Shown: positions 50,850 to 59,345, counted from the first letter of the stretch. The stretch: 64,000 nt of DNA from Symbioplanes lichenis (GCF_030709675.1 NZ_JAUZQD010000004.1:248001-312000); one strand, 5' to 3'. A program made the numbers and translations. Notes: generated by a model not told the origin, from the sequence alone.

Positions 50850-52628
50850 ATGCGAAGGTCGTCCTACCGCCGGGCCGCTACCCGTCGCGGTCTTGACCGT
50901 CGTCTCATCGCCGCGGCAGCGGTGCTCCTCGCCGTCGGTGGCGTCGTCGGCATCACCCAGATCTCGAACGCCGACGAGAACGACGTCGCGGCCTGCGCCA
51001 CCACGGCCGCCGACACGTCCGCGCCGAAGGACAGCAAGGCGGCAACCGATCCGAAGGTCGGCACCTACACCGACAAGGACGGCGACGTCCAGCACAAGGG
51101 CGACGGCCAGCTCGCGAAGGGCGAGAAGGCCCCCGAGGCCGAGCCGGTCGCCGAGTGCAAGGACGGCAACACGGTCAAGAAGACGGTCAACGGTCTGGAG
51201 ATCCTGACCAACACGTGCGACGACAGCGACCTCGACCCGCACGACGGCTTCCAGATCGGCAACCGTTGCGTCTCCACCGAGTTCGGTGAGGTCGGCGAGG
51301 CCGCCAAGAACCCGACGCTGCTCATCACCGAGTCCCCCGAGCAGGTCAAGGCGGGCGAGCCCTTCACCCTCAAGGTGAGCACCCGCAACCTCGTCCGCGA
51401 CCGCTTCCTCGCGGCCGGCCAGGGCGGTTACTACGTCGAGAGCGCCGTCCTCACCGCCGAAGGCCTGACCCGCGGCCACTTCCACACGGCGTGCCGGATG
51501 TTGCAGAGCACCGACGAGGCGCCCGACCCGTCGCCGGTGCCGGCCTTCTTCGTGGCCACCGAGGACGGCAAGGGCGGCGCCCAGCCCGACACCGTGACGA
51601 TCCAGGTGCCCGGCCTCCCGCAGGAAGGCCTCGCCCAGTGCGCCTCCTGGGCCGGCGACGGTTCCCACCGCGTCCCGATGATGCAGCGCGCCAACGAAAC
51701 CCCGGGCATCGACGCCGTCCGCGTCCGAGTGACCGCCGCCGACGGCGACAACAACGGCGGCAACGGCGACAACGGCGGCGACGAGGGCGACAACAACGGC
51801 GGCGACCAAGGCAACGGCGGCAACCAGGGCGGCGACAATGGCGACCAGGGTGACGGCGGCGACCAGGGCAACAGCAACGGTGGCAACCAGGGCGACAACA
51901 ACGGTGGCGACCAGGGCGACGGCAACGGCGGCAACGGCAACGGCGGCAACGGCAACGGCGGTGACCAGGGCGGCGACGGCGACCAGGGCGGCGACCAGCC
52001 GAACCCGGGCGCCACGACCCCGAACACCGAGACCGGCACCACTCCGCCGAAGAGCCCGACCGTGACCATCCCCGCCTCGCCCAAGCCGGACAAGACCACC
52101 AAGCCCGCTCAGAGTGGCGGCAGCAACTCGGACTCGGGCGGCAAGGACGCTTCCAGCAACAGCAACGACGACTCCAAGGGCTCCAACTCCTCCGGCTCCT
52201 CCAACACGGGCAACTCCAATAACTCCAGCTCCGACAACTCCAGCTCCAACAACTCCAGCTCCGACTCGGGCTCGTCGGACTCCGGTAACTCCGAGTCCGG
52301 CTCCTCCGACTCCTCGGACTCCAGCGGGGACTCGTCGGAGGAGACCCCGGCGAAGACCTCGACCGGCAAGGCCACGCCCAAGGCGAGCAAGTCGACCCAG
52401 GCCGTGGCGGCTACCGGCGACGAGGACACCGGCGCGCCGGACGCGGGCCAGGACGACCAGGCCGCCACCGGCACCGAGGTGGCCCAGGACCTGCCGGCCT
52501 CCGACAACAAGCTGGCCCTCACCGGGGCCAACGTGATGGCCATCAGCCTCGGCGGCGCCGTCCTGATCCTCGGCGGTGCCCTCGCCCTCGGCATCACCCG
52601 GCGCCGTCGCGCCGGCGCCGAGGACTGA
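50850..52628 (+). CDS. LAxTG wall-anchored surface protein with Asp/Asn/Gly and Ser-rich stalk
   Basis: 592 residues from ATG 50850 behind AGAAGAGG. An N-terminal signal (LIAAAAVLLAVGGVVGI), a globular region (~35-290) with paired Cys (CRML, QCASW) and a chitin-binding-like DUF1996-style feel (GGYYVESAVLTAEGLTRGHF, HRVPMMQRANETPG; weak) come first. Then ~90 residues of GDNNGG/GDQG repeats, a Thr/Pro segment and a ~100-residue Ser/Asn/Asp stretch. The C-terminus is LALTG, a 20-residue helix and RRRR, an LAxTG signal for class E sortase. Likely abundant on the cell surface. Confidence 0.88.
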   Translation: MRRSSYRRAATRRGLDRRLIAAAAVLLAVGGVVGITQISNADENDVAACATTAADTSAPKDSKAATDPKVGTYTDKDGDVQHKGDGQLAKGEKAPEAEPVAECKDGNTVKKTVNGLEILTNTCDDSDLDPHDGFQIGNRCVSTEFGEVGEAAKNPTLLITESPEQVKAGEPFTLKVSTRNLVRDRFLAAGQGGYYVESAVLTAEGLTRGHFHTACRMLQSTDEAPDPSPVPAFFVATEDGKGGAQPDTVTIQVPGLPQEGLAQCASWAGDGSHRVPMMQRANETPGIDAVRVRVTAADGDNNGGNGDNGGDEGDNNGGDQGNGGNQGGDNGDQGDGGDQGNSNGGNQGDNNGGDQGDGNGGNGNGGNGNGGDQGGDGDQGGDQPNPGATTPNTETGTTPPKSPTVTIPASPKPDKTTKPAQSGGSNSDSGGKDASSNSNDDSKGSNSSGSSNTGNSNNSSSDNSSSNNSSSDSGSSDSGNSESGSSDSSDSSGDSSEETPAKTSTGKATPKASKSTQAVAATGDEDTGAPDAGQDDQAATGTEVAQDLPASDNKLALTGANVMAISLGGAVLILGGALALGITRRRRAGAED

Positions 52629-52643
52629 GCGAGCCTTCTCCAG

Positions 52644-52681
52644 CACCCCGGGTCGTCGCCTGACGGCCCGGGGTGTTTCTT
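52644..52681 (+). terminator. Intrinsic terminator after the wall protein
   Basis: CACCCCGGG (52644-52652) and CCCGGGGTG (52667-52675) with TTTCTT following, 15 bp behind the stop codon. Confidence 0.85.
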
Positions 52682-52720
52682 GCGCCCCCCAAGCTAGGCC
52701 GATCCGGCGTCGCCGAACAT

Positions 52721-52765
52721 CCTCCGAAGTAGGTGGTCGGCACCCTCCAAGGTAGGTAGTCAGCC
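52721..52765 (+). repeat. 23-bp-spaced imperfect direct repeat upstream of a methyltransferase
   Basis: CCTCCGAAGTAGGTGGTCGG at 52721 and CCTCCAAGGTAGGTAGTCAG at 52744, with a weaker third copy (CCCCCAAGCTAGGCCGATCC) near 52685. They end 28 bp before the methyltransferase ATG and may bind a regulator. Confidence 0.6.
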
Positions 52766-52792
52766 CGGAGCCGACCGGATAGGTTCTCCGCC

Positions 52793-53425
52793 ATGGAGGT
52801 CTTCGATCAGCTCGCCGAGCTCTACCAGGGCGAGCACAGCCACAATCCGTTCCAGGCGGCCCTCACCGAGCGCGTCGCCGCCCTCATCCCCGCCGCGTCC
52901 ACCGTCCTCGATCTGGGCTGCGGCACCGGTGTCCCCACCGCGCGCATCCTCACCGAGGCCGGTCACAAGGTGCTCGGCGTCGACATCTCCGAGGGCATGC
53001 TCCGCCTCGCCCGCGAGCAGGTCCCCCAGGCCGAGTTCCGCCACGCCGACCTCCGCGAGCTGCCCGGCGACCTCGGCCCCTTCGGCGCGGTCACGGCCTT
53101 CTTCTCCCTGCTGATGCTGAGCCGCGCCGACATCGAGGCCACCCTCGCCCGCGCCGCCGCCTGGCTCGCCCCGGGCGGCCACCTCGCCCTTGGCATGGTC
53201 GAGCTCGACGCCGACAGCCTCCCGGTCGAGTTCCTCGGCGTCCCCGTCAAGGTCTCCGGCTACCCCCAGGACGCCCTCGCCGCCCGCCTCGCCACCGCCG
53301 GCTTCGACGTCACCAGCATCGAAACGGTCGACTTCACCCCGCCCGACGGCCCACCCGAGCGCCAGACCTTCGCCCTCGCCCAACTACCCGACTTCCCACC
53401 CCGCCCAGCAAACGCCCCAGCCTGA
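52793..53425 (+). CDS. Class I SAM-dependent methyltransferase
   Basis: 210 residues. Motif I VLDLGCGTGVPTARIL (~38-53), VLGVDISEGMLRLAR, motif after strand 4 FGAVTAFFSLLMLSRADIEA and LAPGGHLALGMVELD. A compact Methyltransf_25-type enzyme with no extra domain; substrate unknown. It follows a repeat pair that may control it. It ends in a gene-free interval of 381 bp. Confidence 0.9.
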   Translation: MEVFDQLAELYQGEHSHNPFQAALTERVAALIPAASTVLDLGCGTGVPTARILTEAGHKVLGVDISEGMLRLAREQVPQAEFRHADLRELPGDLGPFGAVTAFFSLLMLSRADIEATLARAAAWLAPGGHLALGMVELDADSLPVEFLGVPVKVSGYPQDALAARLATAGFDVTSIETVDFTPPDGPPERQTFALAQLPDFPPRPANAPA

Positions 53426-53806
53426 CCTCACCGCCCCCGTCACCGTCCCGGCCCCTGAAATCCGACCCGACGGCGCTTCCCACCCCGCGCACGCCCAGCC
53501 CAGCGCCACTGTCTCTCTCCCCGCGCACACTCGCCTCAACGGCATTGCCTCTCGCCTCAACGGCATCACCTCCACTCCGCGTACCCGACCTGACGCCACT
53601 CCCTCGCCTCACGCAGAGCGATCTGACGTCACCGCATCCGCTTCGCGAACGCCCCCGTCGACGGGTCCGCCCGACCCCGGCGTCCTCGCCCCCGTCCCCA
53701 TGTGCGCGACGTGCCGCCCACCTGACCCATCACGGCCTGACGCGACTTTCTGCCCACCAGGCCGCCGACCAGCACAGCGAGGAGTGATCGTCTCGATTAG
53801 GCTTCC
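53426..53806 (+). other. Gene-free 381-bp interval
   Basis: C-rich sequence on the plus strand with a 15-bp direct repeat, TCGCCTCAACGGCAT, at 53531 and 53552. I see no convincing gene, hairpin or promoter except a possible AT-richer TCGATTAGGCT just before the ThuA start. Confidence 0.6.
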
Positions 53807-54460
53807 GTGACCATGAGGGCTCTTGTGGTTCGCGGCGGCTGGGACGGGCACGAGCCCGAGGCCTGCACCGACATGTTCCTTGCGTTCCTGGGCGAGCACG
53901 ACTTCACCGTCCGGACGGCGGATTCCCTCGACGTCTACGACGACGCGGCGGCGCTCGCGGAGTCCGACCTGATCGTGCACTGCTGGACGAACGGCGGCCT
54001 CACCGAGCGGCAGGAGCACAACCTCGTCGCTCGCGTGCGCGCGGGAGCCGGCTTCGCGGGCTGGCACGGCGGGGTGCTGGCGTTCGGCTACGAAGCGCCG
54101 CAGTACCAGTTCATGGTCGGCGGGCGGTTCGTCTGCCACCCGGGCGGATTCGTCGACTACGACGTGGCCGTCACCGGCGAGCACCCGATCGTGCGCGACG
54201 TCGGCGACTTCTCGGTGCACACCGAGCAGTACTTCTGCCACTTCGACCCCACCCTCGAAGTCCTCGCCACTACCACCTTCACCGGCGACCGCGACGCACC
54301 CGAAACAGCCGGCGCCGTCATGCCGGTCGTCTGGGTGCGCCACTTCGGCCGCGGGCGTGTCTTCGTGTCCACCCTCGGCCACAGCCCCGCCGACCTCGCC
54401 CTCCCCCCGACCCGGACCATCACCGAGCGCGGCCTCCTCTGGGCCGCCGGCTCCCTCTGA
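53807..54460 (+). CDS. ThuA-domain protein
   Basis: 217 residues from GTG 53807; ATG 53813 is equally possible, and neither has a ribosome-binding site. The whole chain is a ThuA/class-I-glutamine-amidotransferase-like fold: RALVVRGGWDGHEPEACTDM, DLIVHCWTNGGLT, GAGFAGWHGGVLAF, HPIVRDVGDFSVHTEQYF, MPVVWVRHFGRGRVFVSTLG. ThuA proteins are linked to trehalose and other sugar use; the reaction is poorly defined. Its stop codon is the seed of the repeat that follows. Confidence 0.9.
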   Translation: MTMRALVVRGGWDGHEPEACTDMFLAFLGEHDFTVRTADSLDVYDDAAALAESDLIVHCWTNGGLTERQEHNLVARVRAGAGFAGWHGGVLAFGYEAPQYQFMVGGRFVCHPGGFVDYDVAVTGEHPIVRDVGDFSVHTEQYFCHFDPTLEVLATTTFTGDRDAPETAGAVMPVVWVRHFGRGRVFVSTLGHSPADLALPPTRTITERGLLWAAGSL

Positions 54461-54584
54461 GCCGCCGGCTCCCTCCGCACCGCCGGCTCCCTCTGAGCCG
54501 CCGACCCCCTCCGCACCGCCAACTTCCCCGCACCGCCGACCCCCTCCGCACCGCCGACTCCCTCCGGGCCGCCGGTTCCTCCAG
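54441..54584 (+). repeat. ~20-bp tandem repeat carrying the ThuA stop codon
   Basis: CCGCCGGCTCCCTCTGA at 54444-54460 includes the gene's TGA and recurs exactly at 54480-54496. Further copies as CCGCCGACCCCCTCC or CCGCCGACTCCCTCC run to about 54584. Confidence 0.88.
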
Positions 54585-54653
54585 CAGTATTCACACATGT
54601 GACGGCCGTCCCTCAGGCGAAATGACGGCACGGGCATGGCTGTTAGCGACAGC

Positions 54654-55322
54654 ATGACGACTATTGGTTTCATCGGGAGCGGTCACATCGGCGGCACGGT
54701 TGCGCGGCTCGCGGTCGCCGCCGGCTACGACGTGGTGGTTAGCAACTCGCGGGGTCCGGAGACGCTCGGCGCCTTCGTTGCGGAGCTCGGCCCGCACGCC
54801 CGGGCGGCCACGGCGACCGAGGCGGCCGAAGCCGGCGAACTCGTGGTGATCAGCGTTCCCTTCAAGGCCACCCGAGGGCTGCCGGTCGAGCAGCTCGCCG
54901 GCAAGGTGGTCCTCGACACCAACAACTACTACCCGGGCCGCGACGGCGACGTCCCCGACCTGGCCGACGGGACGGTCACCCACACCGGCTACGAGCAGCA
55001 GATTCTGCGTACGGCGCAGGTGGTCAAGGTGTTCAACAACATCTTCTACGGGCACCTCGCCTCGCTCGTCCGCCCCGCCGGAGCGCCGGACCGCAGCGCC
55101 CTGCCCATCGCCGCCGACGACGAGCGGGCGAAGAAGGCCACGGCGGAGTTCCTCGACGCGATCGGCTACGACACCGTCGACGCCGGTTCCCTCGCCGAAA
55201 GCTGGCGCCAGCAGCCGGGGCAGCCGGTCTACGGACCGCCCTACGGCTCGTTCGACGACCCGAAGGGCACGCCGGCCGGCGCCGACAAGATCCGCGCAGC
55301 CCTCGACGCCGCCACCCGGTAA
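54654..55322 (+). CDS. F420-oxidoreductase-type NADP-binding reductase
   Basis: 222 residues from ATG 54654, just inside the Rossmann fold; ATG 54636 would add six residues. Cofactor motif GFIGSGHIGGTVARLA (4-19), SNSRGPETL for NADP phosphate, VVISVPFKA, VLDTNNYYPGRDG and KVFNNIFYGHL. It belongs to the NADPH:F420 reductase-like group (F420_oxidored), though many members use other substrates. Fits an F420-using actinomycete. Its end is duplicated downstream. Confidence 0.9.
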   Translation: MTTIGFIGSGHIGGTVARLAVAAGYDVVVSNSRGPETLGAFVAELGPHARAATATEAAEAGELVVISVPFKATRGLPVEQLAGKVVLDTNNYYPGRDGDVPDLADGTVTHTGYEQQILRTAQVVKVFNNIFYGHLASLVRPAGAPDRSALPIAADDERAKKATAEFLDAIGYDTVDAGSLAESWRQQPGQPVYGPPYGSFDDPKGTPAGADKIRAALDAATR

Positions 55323-55399
55323 TCCAGCTCTCGAAGCGCCCGGTAACGCAGCCGCAACTCCGCCCCCCGTGACGCAACCTTCGAAGCGCCCGGTAACGC
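55313..55399 (+). repeat. Direct repeats carrying the F420-type reductase stop codon
   Basis: CACCCGGTAA (55313-55322, containing the TAA stop) is echoed by CGCCCGGTAA at 55337 and 55387. The 19 bp TCGAAGCGCCCGGTAACGC are identical at 55331 and 55381. Confidence 0.88.
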
Positions 55400-55451
55400 G
55401 GCACGCCACCCGCACAGCGGAAGCCTGGCGTCGGCATCACGCAACGACAAG

Positions 55452-55481
55452 GCGGCGGCCCGCCGGTAAAATCAAGCGGGC
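55452..55481. terminator. Hairpin between convergent genes
   Basis: GCGGCCCGC (55452-55460) and GCGGGCCGC (55473-55481) are perfect 9-bp arms with an AT-rich 12-nt loop. It lies between the reductase (55322) and the lipoprotein stop (55548). Confidence 0.65.
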
Positions 55482-55547
55482 CGCTCGTCGTCTCAGCCGA
55501 CGACGCCACCGTCGCTTACGTCGCCACCCTCAAGGGAAGGCGACACC

Positions 55548-56267
55548 TCACCAGGCGACGACGCCCTGATTGCTCGGCTGCAGCGTGCCGATCTGCAACG
55601 ACGCCATCGTGATGTCACTGCGCTCCGGCGCCGGAAAATCGACCAGCTTCGCGTACGGGCCATCGGTCGACGCCTGCAGGTTGAACCGCAGCGAGTTGCC
55701 CGCGCCGCACGTCGCGTCGCCCTTGTCGCAGACGGTCCACTTGATGCCCTGCCAGGCGGTCGTCCCCGCACGCAGGAGGACGGGCGTGGCCTTGCCGGGC
55801 TGGTTGACATTCTTCGTCGTGACCTCGACCACCTGGCCCGCCGCGTTGACGAGTGAGATCGCGGCGCGGCCCTCGACCCGGCACGTCGACGACGACTTGT
55901 TGGTCACGGTGACCAGCGCCATCCGGGTCGCGCCGGCGGTCCGCTGATCCTGTGCGGTGATGTCGACGCTCACGTCGTCGTTCGTACACGCGGGAACTTT
56001 CTTGCCCGCGACCGCGTCACCCGCCGGAGCCGCCGGTGCGGCAGCCGAGTCCGCGTCCTCGTCCGACGAGTCATCGGTTGCGGCATCGCCGGTCGTGTCA
56101 CCGGCCGTCGGCTCGTCGCCGGCCGTGGTCGCTTCGGCCGCGGACGGCGTAGGGGATGCGGCAGCGCCCGGCTCCGGCTCCGGCGACGACGAGCAGGCCT
56201 GCTGGCTGAGCACTGCACCCAGGGCGGCTGCGGCGAGCAGGGCAAGGCGCGCGGAACGGGTACGCAT
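55548..56267 (-). CDS. Exported DUF4232 protein (probable lipoprotein)
   Basis: 239 residues from ATG 56267, supported by GGGAG at spacing 8; ATG 56292 is upstream in frame. Signal peptide MRTRSARLALLAAAALGAVL, then SQQAC, an atypical lipobox (Gln at -3). A Thr/Ala/Asp-rich linker (~30-95) leads to a DUF4232 beta-sandwich (~100-239) with VPACTNDDVSVDITAQDQRT, SSSTCRVEGRAAISLVNAAG and a Cys pair VCDKGDATC. Cell-surface protein of unknown role, common in actinomycetes. Confidence 0.87.
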   Translation of the reverse strand: MRTRSARLALLAAAALGAVLSQQACSSSPEPEPGAAASPTPSAAEATTAGDEPTAGDTTGDAATDDSSDEDADSAAAPAAPAGDAVAGKKVPACTNDDVSVDITAQDQRTAGATRMALVTVTNKSSSTCRVEGRAAISLVNAAGQVVEVTTKNVNQPGKATPVLLRAGTTAWQGIKWTVCDKGDATCGAGNSLRFNLQASTDGPYAKLVDFPAPERSDITMASLQIGTLQPSNQGVVAW

Positions 56268-56419
56268 CAGTCGACTCCCAACCTCGTACATGTGCTGTCT
56301 CCCACGACGGTGCCCGTTCCCCGCGGCATCGTCTCGCAGACGGGCCTCGGGTGGCACGAATGCGCGATACGCCAAGATCGCTGACCAGGGGTCATGTGGG
56401 CTGCGTCACTTCCGGAATG

Positions 56420-56464
56420 CATGACGCGTCATGTAGGTTGTAGGGCACGTACATGACACATCAT
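56420..56464. promoter_or_regulatory. Two ATGAC-type palindromes upstream of the LLM oxidoreductase
   Basis: CATGACGCGTCATG (56420-56433) is a perfect 14-bp palindrome. CATGACACATCAT (56452-56464) is a near copy 32 bp further, three helical turns away. The second ends 14 bp before the oxidoreductase start. Layout fits two dimers of a MarR-type repressor; the MarR gene downstream is the candidate. Confidence 0.7.
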
Positions 56465-56477
56465 CTAGAAGGACGGG

Positions 56478-57638
56478 GTGGAGATCATGCAGTTCGGTGT
56501 CTTCACGGTCAGCGACATCACCACCGATCCCACGACGGGCCGGACGCCCTCCGAGGCTTCGCGCATCGACGCGGTCGTCACGATCGCCAAGAAGGTCGAG
56601 GAGGTCGGCCTCGACGTCTTCGCGCTCGGCGAGCACCACAACCCGCCGTTCTTCTCGTCCTCGCCCACCACGACGCTCGCCTACATCGCGGCGCAGACCG
56701 AGAAGCTGCTGCTCAGCACGGCCACGACGCTGATCACGACCAACGACCCGGTCAAGATCGCCGAGGACTACGCGATGCTGCAGCACCTGTCGAAGGGCCG
56801 CGTCGACCTGATGATGGGCCGCGGCAACACCGGCCCGGTCTACCCGTGGTTCGGCAAGGACATCCGCGCCGGCATCCCGCTCGCCATCGAGAACTATGCC
56901 CTGCTCCACAAGCTGTGGCGCGAGGACGTCGTCGACTGGAAGGGCCGCTTCCGCACGCCGCTGCAGGGCTTCACCTCGACGCCGCGCCCGCTCGACGGGG
57001 TGCCGCCGTTCGTGTGGCACGGCTCGATCCGCAGCCCCGAGATCGCCGAGCAGGCCGCGTTCTACGGTGACGGCTTCTTCCACAACCACATCTTCTGGCC
57101 GAAGGAGCACACGCAGCGGATGGTCGAGCTCTACCGCTCCCGCTTCGCGCACTACGGCCACGGCGACCCCGACCAGGCCATCGTCGGCCTCGGCGGTCAG
57201 GTGTTCATCCGCAAGAACAGCCAGGACGCCGTCAAGGAGTTCCGGCCGTACTTCGACAACGCCCCCGTCTACGGCCACGGCCCCTCGCTCGAGGACTTCA
57301 GCCGGGAGACGCCGCTCACGGTCGGCAGCCCCCAGCAGATCATCGACCGTACGCTCGGATTCCGCGACTACGTCGGCGACTACCAGCGCCAGATGTTCCT
57401 CATCGACCACGCCGGCCTGCCGCTGAAGACGGTCCTCGAGCAGCTCGACATCCTGGGTGAAGAGGTCGTCCCGGTGCTCCGCAAGGAGTTCGCCGCCCTC
57501 AAGCCCGCCCACGTGCCGGACGCCCCGACCCACGCCAGCCTGGTCGCCAAGGCCGGCGGGGAGAAGGACGCCACCGTGTACGCCGCCGCCGACGACGTGA
57601 CCGGCCAGGTCCGCGACGAGGCGCCCGCCGCCCTCTGA
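56478..57638 (+). CDS. LLM-class flavin-dependent oxidoreductase
   Basis: 386 residues from GTG 56478 with AAGGA upstream; ATG 56487 is possible. Luciferase-like TIM barrel: MQFGVFTVSDITTDPTTGR, FALGEHHNPPFFSSSPTTTL, LSTATTLITTNDPVKIAEDY, LMMGRGNTGPVYPWFGKD. The FMN-dependent alkanal-monooxygenase-like group is indicated (CE1758-type). Substrate unknown. It is controlled by double palindromes and followed by a MarR gene, suggesting induction by an aromatic or electrophilic compound. Confidence 0.9.
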   Translation: MEIMQFGVFTVSDITTDPTTGRTPSEASRIDAVVTIAKKVEEVGLDVFALGEHHNPPFFSSSPTTTLAYIAAQTEKLLLSTATTLITTNDPVKIAEDYAMLQHLSKGRVDLMMGRGNTGPVYPWFGKDIRAGIPLAIENYALLHKLWREDVVDWKGRFRTPLQGFTSTPRPLDGVPPFVWHGSIRSPEIAEQAAFYGDGFFHNHIFWPKEHTQRMVELYRSRFAHYGHGDPDQAIVGLGGQVFIRKNSQDAVKEFRPYFDNAPVYGHGPSLEDFSRETPLTVGSPQQIIDRTLGFRDYVGDYQRQMFLIDHAGLPLKTVLEQLDILGEEVVPVLRKEFAALKPAHVPDAPTHASLVAKAGGEKDATVYAAADDVTGQVRDEAPAAL

Positions 57639-57701
57639 CCCGCCGCACCGCCGCCCGCCGGCTGGGCACCCTGCTTCGGCACCGTGCCCAGTCGGCGAGG
57701 T

Positions 57702-57776
57702 GATGGGCATGTCCGGCCGACAAGGCGATGGGCATGTCCGACCGGCGTGGCGATGGGCATGTTCGGCCGGCGTGGC
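57702..57776 (+). repeat. Exact-period 25-bp tandem repeat
   Basis: Three 25-bp units start at 57702, 57727 and 57752, each beginning GATGGGCATGT(C/T)CG. They lie between the LLM oxidoreductase and the MarR gene. Frames crossing them contain ATG codons but no ribosome-binding sites. Confidence 0.9.
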
Positions 57777-57885
57777 GTTCGCACGACTTCGCGCGGCACC
57801 GTGGCGTTCGGACGGTGGCACGTTCTTCGTGGTAGACGGCAAGGCTTGCGCTCACCTGGCGCATGGAATGGCACAAGGAGCCGAG

Positions 57886-58347
57886 ATGACCGAGACGCGC
57901 TGGCTCGCCGATGACGAGCAGCGGGCGTGGCGGGCGTACCTGCGCATGCAGGCCCGGCTGACCACCGAGCTGAACCGGCAGTTGCAGGCGACCTCGCAGC
58001 TGTCGCTGGCCGACTACGACGTGCTGGTCAAGCTGAGCGACACCCCGCGCGACCGCCTCCGCCCGTACGAGCTGCAGCGCGAGCTGGACTGGGAGCAGAG
58101 CCGCCTGTCGCACCACCTGAGCCGCATGCAACGCCGCGGGCTCGTCCGCCGCGAGGAGTGTGACGACGACGGCCGTGGCGCGTACATCGTGCTCAGCGAC
58201 GCCGGCCGCGAAGCCCTCACCGCCGCGGCACCCGGCCACGTCGGCGCCGTGCGCAAGCTGTTCTTCGACGCCCTGGAACCCGGCGACGCCGAGGTGCTGC
58301 ACCGCCTCACAACCCAGATCCTCGGCCGCCTCGACGGGGCGCCCTGA
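57886..58347 (+). CDS. MarR-family regulator
   Basis: 153 residues from ATG 57886 with a perfect AAGGAG (57875-57880); the frame is open 62 codons upstream through repeats, which are not coding. Winged helix: LADYDVLVKLSDTPRDRL, LQRELDWEQSRLSHHLSRMQ and wing RREECDDDGRGAYIVLS. Likely regulator of the upstream LLM oxidoreductase through the palindromes at 56420-56464. Confidence 0.92.
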   Translation: MTETRWLADDEQRAWRAYLRMQARLTTELNRQLQATSQLSLADYDVLVKLSDTPRDRLRPYELQRELDWEQSRLSHHLSRMQRRGLVRREECDDDGRGAYIVLSDAGREALTAAAPGHVGAVRKLFFDALEPGDAEVLHRLTTQILGRLDGAP

Positions 58348-58512
58348 CGTCAACAGGATCGTGCGGCTGGGGGCCCCTGACTCGGCGGGGTCTTCGCGGC
58401 TGGGGTGCTCTGATCTCGGCGGGATCTTCGCGGCTAGGGTGCCCTGAGCTCGGCGGGACCTGCACGGCTGAGGTGCCCTGAGGTCGGCGGGACCTGCGCG
58501 CGCTGCGGGGCG
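58340..58512 (+). repeat. 33-34 bp tandem repeat carrying the MarR stop codon
   Basis: Four units plus a partial. Each ends in GC(C/T)CTGA, the same bases as the gene's own end (GCCCTGA, 58341-58347). Copies of that end lie at about 58374, 58407, 58441 and 58475; the shared core is TCGGCGGG(A/G)-x4-TGC/TTCGCGGCT. It fills most of the 279-bp gap before 58627. Confidence 0.88.
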
Positions 58513-58626
58513 ACGAGATCAGGGCGTCCGGCAGGCTCGGCGGGTTGCTCGTCATCGCCGGCAGTTTCGTCCCGTGGCGCGCGGGTAGGCGGCACCGATC
58601 TGACCGCACGAACCGCCGGAGGAACC

Positions 58627-58806
58627 ATGACGGACAGCGATGTGAAGCGTGGCGCGGCCGAGGACGGCTTCGGCGTGCCCGTGACGCCGACCGAGGTCGA
58701 GGCAAGCAACACCCCGCCCAGCAAGACCGCCGGTGCGCCGGACAGCGACGCCAGTTCCTCGGACGCCGGCGACGAGCAGTCCGCGGACCAGCCGCGGGAA
58801 TCCTGA
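58627..58806 (+). CDS. Small acidic hypothetical protein
   Basis: 59 residues: an ATG at 58627 with a perfect GGAGG site (58618-58622). The chain is hydrophilic and acidic (MTDSDVKRGAAEDGFGVPVT, then a Ser/Asp/Ala-rich end), probably disordered. Its TGA overlaps the ATG of the next gene (TGATG), so the two are coupled. No family recognised. Confidence 0.65.
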   Translation: MTDSDVKRGAAEDGFGVPVTPTEVEASNTPPSKTAGAPDSDASSSDAGDEQSADQPRES

Positions 58807-59345
58807 TGGGCATGATCACGCGGTCCCTGTGGCAGGGCGCCGCAGCGGGTGTCGCCGGCGCCGTCGTGATGGCCGTGACCGAGAAGCTGGAGCAGAGCCG
58901 CACCGGTCGCCCGGGCTCGTACGCCCCGGCGCGGGTTCTCGAGCGGCTCGCCGGCCGTCCGGAGCAGCCCGGCAAACAGCCGGACGCGTGGAACTGGGCC
59001 ATGCACACCGGCCAGGCCGCCGCGGTCGGTGTCGTCCGCGGGCTGATGGCCAATGCCGGCCTTCGCGGCCCGTGGGCGTCCGCCATGTTCACGGTGGTCC
59101 GGCTGACCAGCGACCAGATCCTGGAGAACGCCACCGGCGTGGGCGCGCCGCCATGGACCTGGCCCCGGCGCGAGCTCGCGGTCGACCTGCTGCACAAGAC
59201 GGTGTACGGCTTCACAACCGGCGCGATCGCCGACGCCCTGGCCGCGCGCTCGGGTCCCGGCCCCGGCCAACTGCACGCTGCCAAGGCCCCGGGCCGCCGA
59301 TCCGGCATCGGCCCGACCAGCAGACGCCGTTCCCTGGCGCGCTGA
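58806..59345 (+). CDS. Hypothetical membrane-associated protein (YagU/DUF1440-like, weak)
   Basis: 179 residues from an ATG that overlaps the stop of the small acidic gene. Helices at SLWQGAAAGVAGAVVMAVTE, NWAMHTGQAAAVGVVRGLM and KTVYGFTTGAIADALA are short and Gly/Ala-rich, like the inner-membrane YagU/DUF1440 group, a weak resemblance. Basic C-terminus (GRRSGIGPTSRRRSLAR). Function unknown. Confidence 0.72.
   Translation: MGMITRSLWQGAAAGVAGAVVMAVTEKLEQSRTGRPGSYAPARVLERLAGRPEQPGKQPDAWNWAMHTGQAAAVGVVRGLMANAGLRGPWASAMFTVVRLTSDQILENATGVGAPPWTWPRRELAVDLLHKTVYGFTTGAIADALAARSGPGPGQLHAAKAPGRRSGIGPTSRRRSLAR

Noticed and set aside
50754..52646. 630-codon minus-strand frame of Val/Ala repeats
   Set aside because: Product of reading the Asp/Asn/Gly repeats of the wall protein backwards; the plus strand has signal peptide, sorting signal and terminator.
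57700..57885. N-terminal extension of the MarR protein
   Set aside because: The upstream in-frame codons run through 25-bp repeats; the ATG at 57886 has a perfect AAGGAG site.
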